Assembly: GCA_937995515.1 (NCBI GenBank)
Contig: CALKJZ010000019.1
Location: 1 to 64,000 of the forward strand
Direction: 5' to 3'
Origin: an uncultured Sphingomonadaceae bacterium
Lineage (GTDB): Bacteria; Pseudomonadota; Alphaproteobacteria; Sphingomonadales; Sphingomonadaceae
Length of the DNA: 64,000 bases
The notes under the pieces were generated by a model that worked only from the letters and a program-made list of their open reading frames with translations, was not told where the DNA came from and made no database searches. The translations under genes were made by a program, and so were the position numbers. Shown one piece after another: positions 55,420-64,000 of the stretch; the stretch's first letter is position 1; each line of letters opens with the position of its first letter.

Positions 55420-55584
55420 ATGACCCGGATCATTGCGCGGCTGCGCGCCGCGATTGCAGATGTGGCCGTGCGCCGCGAGGAGGCTGCAGGCACGCGCGTT
55501 GCCGCGCGCCGGCAGGCAGCGCTGGTGCAGCGGCGGCGCTCGCGCCGGGCGCAGGCCGACGTGCTGAAGGCCCGCGCCGCGTGA
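55420..55584 (+). CDS. 54-residue Arg/Ala-rich small protein upstream of mgtE
   Basis: A small ORF too short for most ORF searches. It begins MTRIIARLRAAIADVAVRRE and ends QADVLKARAA, with 14 arginines and one lysine against four acidic residues, so it is strongly basic and probably one long helix. AAAAGGAGG at good spacing before ATG 55420 and GC3-biased codons support real translation. Its stop overlaps the mgtE GTG start (GTGA), so the two should be translated together. It could be a regulatory leader peptide or a small partner of the transporter; neither is shown. Confidence 0.65.
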   Translation: MTRIIARLRAAIADVAVRREEAAGTRVAARRQAALVQRRRSRRAQADVLKARAA

Positions 55585-56900
55585 CGGCCGCAGCCGGCGA
55601 TGCGGCGCCTGCCCTGGAGCGCCAGCACCCGGCAGACGCTGCGGAACGGCTTGCCGAGCTCCCGCTCGAGGAGGCGCGGCCGCTGCTTGCGGCCCTTCCG
55701 CCGCGGCAGCAGGCGCAGATCTTCGGCTATCTCGAGCCCGGCGACCAGGTGGCGCTGGCCGAGGCGATGCCGCGTGCCGAGCTGGCGGCGCTGGTCTCGG
55801 CCATGTCGTCGGACGAGCGGGCCGACCTCGTGCGCCGGCTCGATGCCGAGGACCGGGCGGCGCTGTTCCGCGCGCTCGCGCATGCCGAGCGCGAGGACAT
55901 CCGCAGGCTGATCGCCTATCCGGAGGGCACGGCCGGCTCGGTGATGTCGTCGGACTATGCGAGCCTTCCGCCCGAGCTCTCGGTGCGCGAGGCGATCGAG
56001 GTCCTGCGGCGGATCGCGCCCGACCGGGAGACGATCTACGACGCCTATGTGACCGATGCCGACCGGCGGCTGCTGGGGGTTGTCTCGCTGCGCGACCTGA
56101 TCCTGGCCCAGCCGGGCACGCGGGTGGGCGAGCTGATGGTGCGGGACGTGATCACCGCCTCTGCCGACGACCCGCGCGAGGAGGCCGCGCGCACGCTTGC
56201 CGACTATGACCTGCTGGCGCTGCCGATCGTCGATGGAAGCGGCCGGCTGGTGGGCATCCTGACGGCCGACGATGCGATGGACGTGGCCGAGGAGGAGGCG
56301 ACACGCGACATCCTGAAGGGCGGCGCGGTGAGCGGCGGGTCGGCGGACGAGGGGCTGATCGCGGGCCTGAAATCGGCCTCGGTGTTCCTCATCTACCGGC
56401 TGCGCATCTTCTGGCTGGTGGGCCTTGTGTTCGGCAACATCTTCTCCGGCCTCGGCATCGCCCGCTACGAGGAGCTGATCGAGGCGAACATCGCGCTGGT
56501 GTTCTTCCTGCCGCTCCTGATCGCAAGCGGCGGCAATGCCGGCGCGCAGTCGGCAACGCTGGTGGTGCGCGGGCTTGCGACGGGCGACGTGGAGATGGGG
56601 GACTGGATGCTGCTGACGGCGCGCGAGGTCGCGATCGCCGGGCTGCTCGGCGTTTCGATGGCGGTGGCGGTGGCGGCCATCGGCCTTGCGCGCGGCGGGC
56701 CAGAGATTGCGCTCGTCGTGGCCCTTGCGATGATGGCGATCGTGCTTGTCGGGTCGCTGATCGGGCTTCTGCTGCCGTTCCTGCTCGGCCGCCTGGGTAT
56801 GGACCCGGCGACCGCCTCGGGCCCGCTTGTGACCTCGCTTGCCGACGTGATGGGCGTGCTCATCTACCTCGGCATCGCCTCGCGCATCCTCGCACTCTGA
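55581..56900 (+). CDS. mgtE: Magnesium transporter MgtE
   Basis: A 439-residue MgtE. The N-terminal superhelical domain (about residues 15-125), two CBS domains (about 130-255, with GVVSLRDLILAQPG and GILTADDAMDVAEEE), and a five-helix membrane domain from about 285 with the conserved IASGGNAGAQSATLVVRGLA and the final LADVMGVLIYL are all visible. It is a Mg2+-gated Mg2+ channel of the inner membrane. The start GTG overlaps the preceding small ORF. Confidence 0.95.
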   Translation: MTAAAGDAAPALERQHPADAAERLAELPLEEARPLLAALPPRQQAQIFGYLEPGDQVALAEAMPRAELAALVSAMSSDERADLVRRLDAEDRAALFRALAHAEREDIRRLIAYPEGTAGSVMSSDYASLPPELSVREAIEVLRRIAPDRETIYDAYVTDADRRLLGVVSLRDLILAQPGTRVGELMVRDVITASADDPREEAARTLADYDLLALPIVDGSGRLVGILTADDAMDVAEEEATRDILKGGAVSGGSADEGLIAGLKSASVFLIYRLRIFWLVGLVFGNIFSGLGIARYEELIEANIALVFFLPLLIASGGNAGAQSATLVVRGLATGDVEMGDWMLLTAREVAIAGLLGVSMAVAVAAIGLARGGPEIALVVALAMMAIVLVGSLIGLLLPFLLGRLGMDPATASGPLVTSLADVMGVLIYLGIASRILAL

Positions 56901-56949
56901 GGGCCGCGGGGCGATTCCCCTCCTGCCATTTCGCGCCTAAGGAGGTGCG

Positions 56950-59686
<2,737 letters not shown>

Positions 59687-59694
<8 letters not shown>

Positions 59695-60745
59695 GGCCGG
59701 CGCCGGCCGGGCGCTGGTGCTGGGCATTGAATCCTCGTGCGACGAGACGGCCGTGGCGCTTGTCAGTTCGGCCCGCGAGGTGGTGGCGCAGCGGATTGCC
59801 GGCCAGGAGGCGCTGCACGCCGCCCACGGCGGGGTGGTGCCGGAGCTGGCCGCGCGCGCGCACGAGGAGCGGCTCGCGCCGATGATCGGGGCCGTGCTCG
59901 GCGAGGCGGGGGTCGGGCTGCGCGAGGTGGCGGCCGTGGCCGCCACGGCCGGGCCGGGCCTGATCGGCGGCGTGATGGTGGGGCTGGTGACCGGCAAGGC
60001 GCTGGCCTTCGCCGCAGGCCTTCCGCTGCATGCCATCAACCACCTCGAGGCGCATGCGCTCTCCGCCCGGCTGACGGCGCCCGGGCTCGCCTTCCCCTAT
60101 CTTCTCCTGCTCGTCTCGGGCGGGCATTGCCAGCTCGTCGAGGTGGCTGGCGCGGGGCGCTACCGGCGGCTGGCGACCACCATCGACGATGCGGCGGGCG
60201 AGGCGTTCGACAAGGTGGCGAAGATGCTGGGCCTCGGCTTTCCCGGCGGGCCGGCGCTGGAGCGGCTGGCGCGCGGCGGCGACCCGGGGGCGGTGCCGCT
60301 GCCGCGCCCGCTCCTGGGGGCGGCCGAGCCGCATTTCAGCTTCGCCGGCCTCAAGACCGCCGTGCTGCGCGCCGTCGAGGCTGGCACCCACCGCCCGGCC
60401 GATATCGCCGCCTCGTTCCAGTCGGCCGTGGGCGACTGTCTTGTCGACCGGACCGCGCGCGCGCTCGGCCGCGCGCCGGGGGTGCGCGCGCTGGTGGTGG
60501 CCGGTGGCGTGGCCGCCAATGCCGCGCTGCGCGCACGGCTTCAGGCGCTGGCAGGCCGGCACAGCCTGCCCTTCGTGGCGCCGCCGGCATGGCTGTGCAC
60601 CGACAATGCGGCGATGGTGGCCTGGGCGGCGCACGAGCGGATGGCCGCCGGCCTGCCTGCGGATCCGCTCGATGCCCCGGCGCGGCCGCGCTGGCCGCTG
60701 GACCCGGAGGCCGAGCCCGTGCGCGGCGCCGGGGTGAAGGCGTGA
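59687..60745 (+). CDS. tsaD: tRNA N6-adenosine threonylcarbamoyltransferase TsaD
   Basis: A 352-residue TsaD with the N-terminal VLGIESSCDETAVALV, the metal-binding HAINHLEAH and the DDAAGEAFDKVAKMLGLGFPGG block. It attaches the threonylcarbamoyl group to A37 of ANN-decoding tRNAs. ATG 59687 lies inside the end of gyrA (8-base overlap). gpsA follows, a common pairing in alphaproteobacteria. Confidence 0.97.
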
Positions 60746-60809
60746 GGCGGCGCCAGCGGCATGGCGCGCAAGGCCCGGCGGGCAGGGAACGCGGCGTGAG
60801 ACGGCCGGC

Positions 60810-61841
60810 ATGAGCGCGCGGGGGCGGCCGGTTGCAGTGGTGGGCGCGGGCGCGTTCGGCACCGCGCTTGCCGTGCTGCTCGCCACGGGTGGCACGCCGG
60901 TGCGCCTGTGGGCGCGGCGGCCGGAGGCGGCGGCCGCAATCGCGGCCGCGCGCACCAATGCCGGGCACCTGCCCGGTGTGCCGCTGCCGGATGCCGTGGA
61001 GGTGACCGCCGACCTCGGCAGCCTTTCGGCGGCCGACCTGTGGCTGGTGGCCGTGCCCGCGCAGCACATGCGCGCGGTTTTGGCGCAGGCGCCGGTGGGT
61101 GGCCGACCGACGCTGGTGATCACGGCCAAGGGGCTGGAAGCGGGAACTCTTCTGCTGATGGGTGAGGTCGCAGCCGAGGTGGCGCCCGCCTGCCCGGTGG
61201 CGATCCTTTCCGGCCCGAGCTTTGCCGCCGACATTGCCCGTGGCAAGCCGACGGCGGTGACGCTGGCCGCGGCAGACCTTGCCACTGCGCGCGCGCTTGC
61301 CGAGCGGCTGCAGCGGCCCTTCTTCCGGCCCTATGCCAGCGACGATCCGGTGGGCGCGCAGGTGGGCGGGCTTGCCAAGAATGTGCTGGCGATCGGCTGC
61401 GGGATCGTGGTGGGCGCGGAGCTTGGCGAGAGCGCGCGCGCCGCGCTGGTCACCCGCGGCTTCACCGAGATGACCCGCCTCGGGCTTGCGATGGGCGGGC
61501 GTGCAGCGACGATGGCCGGGCTTTCGGGCCTCGGCGATCTCGTGCTCACGGCCGGCAGCCTGCGCTCGCGCAACATGTCGCTTGGCGTGGCGCTGGGGCG
61601 CGGCCAGACGGCCGAGGCGGCGCTTGCCGGGCGGACCGACGTGGCCGAGGGCGCGGCAACCGCGCCGGCGCTGCGCCGGCTTGCCCGGCGGCTCGGCGTG
61701 GAGATGCCGATCTCGGAGGCGGTGGCGGCGCTGCTGCTGGGCGAGGCGCGGCTCGGCGAGGTGATCGCCGGGCTGCTCGCGCGGCCGCTGCGCGCGGAGG
61801 CCGACCTGCCCGGAGGTCAGGCACCCGCGCGCGCGCCCTGA
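60810..61841 (+). CDS. gpsA: Glycerol-3-phosphate dehydrogenase [NAD(P)+]
   Basis: A 343-residue GpsA with the nucleotide motif VAVVGAGAFGTALAVLLA, the catalytic lysine region GLAKNVLAIGCGIVVG and LSGPSFAADIARGKPTAV. It makes sn-glycerol 3-phosphate for phospholipids. The family length is about 330, so the C-terminal end LPGGQAPARAP is a small extension. Confidence 0.96.
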   Translation: MSARGRPVAVVGAGAFGTALAVLLATGGTPVRLWARRPEAAAAIAAARTNAGHLPGVPLPDAVEVTADLGSLSAADLWLVAVPAQHMRAVLAQAPVGGRPTLVITAKGLEAGTLLLMGEVAAEVAPACPVAILSGPSFAADIARGKPTAVTLAAADLATARALAERLQRPFFRPYASDDPVGAQVGGLAKNVLAIGCGIVVGAELGESARAALVTRGFTEMTRLGLAMGGRAATMAGLSGLGDLVLTAGSLRSRNMSLGVALGRGQTAEAALAGRTDVAEGAATAPALRRLARRLGVEMPISEAVAALLLGEARLGEVIAGLLARPLRAEADLPGGQAPARAP

Positions 61842-61923
61842 CCGGCGCGACACGGCCCTGACTCGCGATTGTCATCATCCGGGGTTATGGCCACGTCGCA
61901 ACTGCCGCGCGAAAGGCCCTGCC

Positions 61924-62820
61924 ATGGCTGTTGCCCGCATCACCCGATCCACCGCCACGCGGATCCAGATGATCGCCGATGCCGCCGACACGGGCGGCGG
62001 GCCGGAATGGCTGCACGCCCCCGACGAGGACGATCACCGGCAGAAGATCCGCGTGCGCACCGTGTTCATCTCCGACACCCACCTCGGCACACCAGGGTGC
62101 AACGCGGATCTTCTGCACGATTTCCTGCGCACCATCGACTGCCAGACGCTCTATCTCGTGGGCGACATCATCGACGGCTGGCGCCTCAAGCGCGGCTGGT
62201 ATTGGCCGACCCGGCACAACGACATCGTGCGGCGGGTGATGAAGATGGCCAAGAAGGGCACGCGCGTCGTATATATTCCGGGCAACCACGACGAGGTGCT
62301 GCGCGATTTCGTGGGCCTGAAGCTCGGCGACATCGAGATCCTGGGCGAGGCGCTCCACACCACGGCCGACGGGCGCCGGCTCCTGGTGCTGCACGGCGAC
62401 GAGTTCGACGGCGTGGTGCTCTACGCGCGCTGGCTCGCCTTCCTCGGCGACCATGCCTATGCGACCCTTCTGCGGCTCAACACCTGGTTCAACAGCGCGC
62501 GGCGTGCCTTCGGCCTGCCCTACTGGTCGCTTTCGGCCTACATGAAGAAGCGGGTGAAGAACGCCGTCGAGTTCATCTCGCGCTTCGAGGAGGCGGTGGC
62601 GCATGCCGCGCGCGATCTTGGCGCCGATGGCGTGGTGTGCGGCCATATCCATTCGGCCGAGATCCGCGAGTTCAGCGGCATGACCTACTACAACGACGGG
62701 GACTGGGTGGAGAGCTGCACGGCGCTGGTTGAGCACTTCGACGGGCGGATGGAGCTGCTCGACTGGGCCGAACGCGCGCGGCAGGTGGCGGCACGGCAGC
62801 GGGCGCTGGCGGGCGCATGA
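61924..62820 (+). CDS. LpxH-like UDP-2,3-diacylglucosamine diphosphatase family phosphoesterase
   Basis: A 298-residue calcineurin-type phosphoesterase. The metal motifs are FISDTHLGTPGCN, VGDIIDGW, IPGNHDEVLR, VLHGDEFDG and VCGHIHSAEI. The family includes LpxH/LpxI-like lipid A enzymes, but many alphaproteobacterial copies next to a glycosyltransferase have unassigned substrates. The 40 residues before the domain are polar. It overlaps the glycosyltransferase start (ATGA), so the two act in the same process, probably envelope lipid or glycan metabolism. Confidence 0.88.
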   Translation: MAVARITRSTATRIQMIADAADTGGGPEWLHAPDEDDHRQKIRVRTVFISDTHLGTPGCNADLLHDFLRTIDCQTLYLVGDIIDGWRLKRGWYWPTRHNDIVRRVMKMAKKGTRVVYIPGNHDEVLRDFVGLKLGDIEILGEALHTTADGRRLLVLHGDEFDGVVLYARWLAFLGDHAYATLLRLNTWFNSARRAFGLPYWSLSAYMKKRVKNAVEFISRFEEAVAHAARDLGADGVVCGHIHSAEIREFSGMTYYNDGDWVESCTALVEHFDGRMELLDWAERARQVAARQRALAGA

Positions 62821-63929
62821 GTGGGCGGCGCATGATGCGCATATCGATGGTGACCGACGCCTGGGCGCCGCAGGTGAACGGGGTGGTACGCACGCTCGAG
62901 ACCACCGCCGAGATGATGCGCGCGCGCGGCCATGCGGTGGAGGTGATCTCGCCGGACCGGTTCCGGTCCGTTCCGGCGCCGACCTATCCCGAGATCCGGC
63001 TGGCGCTTGCGCGGCCGGGCGCGATTGGCGCGATGATCGACGCGCATGGCTCGGACGTGGTGCATATCGCAACCGAAGGACCGCTGGGCCTTGCGGCGCG
63101 GCGGCACTGCCTGCGCATGGGCCAGCCCTTCACCACCAGCTTCCACACCCGCTTTCCCGATTATGTGCACGCGCGCTTCCGCATCCCGCGCGGGCTTTCG
63201 TGGAAGTTCCTCAGCTGGTTCCACCGCCCGGCGCATGCCGTGCTGGTGGCGACCCCGCGCCTTGCCTCCGAGCTGGCCGCGCACGGCCTCGCCCACACCC
63301 GCATCTGGTCGCGCGGGGTTGACCTGTCGCGCTTCGGCCGCGCGCTGCCGCCGCCCGAGGCCTTCCGGGGGCTGGCGCGGCCGATCCTGCTCAATGTGGG
63401 GCGCGTGGCGGTCGAGAAGAACCTCGAGGCCTTCCTCGCGCTCGAGACGCCGGGCACCAAGGTGGTGGTGGGCGATGGGCCGGCGCGCGCCGAGCTCGAG
63501 GCCCGCTTCCCGGAGGCGCGGTTCCTCGGCACGCTGGTTGGCGACGCGCTGGCCGCAGCCTATGCCCATGCCGACCTCTTCGTCTTCCCCAGCCGCACCG
63601 ACACCTTCGGGCTGGTGCTGGTGGAGGCAATGGCAAGCGGCCTGCCGGTGGCCGCCTTCCCTGTGGCCGGCCCGCTCGACGTGGTGGGCGAAAGCGACGC
63701 GGGCGCGCTTTCCGACGACCTCGGCGCGGCGGTGACCCGGGCGCTGCGCATTCCGCGCGCGGCCGCGCGGCTGCACGCACTGGGCTTCTCGTGGGAGGCG
63801 GCGGTCGACCAGTTCGAGGCGGCGCTGGTGGACTGCGCGGATGCGGGCAAGCTGCGCCGGCGGCAGTGGCGGCGGGGCAGCCGCCCGGCCGATGATGGCG
63901 CGGCACCGCTGGAGCGCGCGGCCGACTGA
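62817..63929 (+). CDS. Glycosyltransferase family 4 protein
   Basis: A 370-residue GT-B enzyme. The N-terminal MVTDAWAPQVNGVVRTLE and SFHTRFPDYVHARF are typical of GT4 mannosyl- or glucosyltransferases acting on lipid carriers (MgtA/PimB-like). The C-terminal half has ILLNVGRVAVEKNLEAF and the E-x7-E type motif in FPSRTDTFGLVLVEAMASG. It follows the phosphoesterase gene with a 4-base overlap. The donor and acceptor cannot be read from sequence. About 70 bases after its stop the window ends with nothing recognisable. Confidence 0.9.
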   Translation: MSGRRMMRISMVTDAWAPQVNGVVRTLETTAEMMRARGHAVEVISPDRFRSVPAPTYPEIRLALARPGAIGAMIDAHGSDVVHIATEGPLGLAARRHCLRMGQPFTTSFHTRFPDYVHARFRIPRGLSWKFLSWFHRPAHAVLVATPRLASELAAHGLAHTRIWSRGVDLSRFGRALPPPEAFRGLARPILLNVGRVAVEKNLEAFLALETPGTKVVVGDGPARAELEARFPEARFLGTLVGDALAAAYAHADLFVFPSRTDTFGLVLVEAMASGLPVAAFPVAGPLDVVGESDAGALSDDLGAAVTRALRIPRAAARLHALGFSWEAAVDQFEAALVDCADAGKLRRRQWRRGSRPADDGAAPLERAAD

Positions 63930-64000
63930 AGGGCCCGGGTTGGGGCCGCCGACGAAAGGGCTGGGCCGGGATCGCCCGGCGGGCCGGCAGAGGGCGCGCG

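Noticed and set aside
60743-60811. A 22-codon GTG ORF between tsaD and gpsA with overlaps at both ends
   Set aside because: Length and overlaps are easily met by chance; there is no ribosome site and no clear codon bias.

Overview
The window is a very GC-rich, gene-dense piece of bacterial chromosome. It reads as core housekeeping DNA of an alphaproteobacterium, most likely of the Sphingomonadales. The signs are an origin-type block (hemJ, hemE, putative oriC, ppsR, maf, aroE), a separate parB-parA-rsmG-mnmG-mnmE block with two perfect parS palindromes, TonB receptors with TetR-type control, a membrane-anchored GerE-type regulator and small DUF proteins of a kind I associate with sphingomonads. 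The order-level assignment is inference. I see no insertion sequence, integrase, phage, rRNA operon or CRISPR array. Very large shadow reading frames lie opposite many genes and are products of base composition.

Layout. 0-5 kb: an edge fragment, radC, two small conserved genes, a membrane-anchored HTH regulator that appears to start at CTG behind a clear promoter, a divergent DUF3011 exported protein and an MT-A70 methylase. 5-12 kb: methyltransferase, M19 dipeptidase lipoprotein, maiA, TonB receptor and succinate-semialdehyde dehydrogenase. 12-15.3 kb: the minus-strand run prfB (with the RF2 programmed frameshift), scpB, tatA, tatB, tatC. 15.4-24.9 kb: dienelactone hydrolase with a Tat-type signal, leuD, ccmA, tRNA-Pro(GGG), gamma carbonic anhydrase, argC, a Rieske oxygenase, trmB, accA, an M48 protease and a MutT-like Nudix hydrolase.

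24.9-31.8 kb: hemJ and hemE on the minus strand, then a non-coding, AT-richer stretch with DnaA-box-like sequences (putative oriC), then ppsR, maf, aroE, a small gene and nth on the plus strand. Genes diverge from this point, as expected at an origin. 31.8-36.9 kb is the least ordinary part: a gene for an IgGFc-binding-like/autotransporter protein broken by two in-frame amber codons and a frameshift, a lipoprotein-type methyltransferase, and a 233-bp partial copy of nadE whose differences from the intact gene are almost all A/T to G/C. 36.9-42.4 kb: parB, parA, rsmG, mnmG and mnmE pointing towards the putative origin.

42.5-49 kb: a lone ATP-grasp peptide-ligase-like gene, nadE, and a TetR gene divergent from a second TonB receptor with a palindromic operator candidate between them. 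48.8-55.1 kb: a minus-strand run (ettA, leuB, DUF502, asd, galU, siroheme synthase N-domain). 55.4-63.9 kb: a plus-strand run with a 54-residue Arg-rich ORF coupled to mgtE, then gyrA, tsaD, gpsA, an LpxH-like phosphoesterase and a glycosyltransferase.

The window is mostly conserved metabolism and information processing. The items most worth a second look are the interrupted surface-protein gene, the GC-ward-drifting nadE fragment, the unusual position of the par cluster relative to the putative origin, the CTG-started membrane regulator, the solitary PGM1-like ATP-grasp and the tiny basic ORF in front of mgtE.
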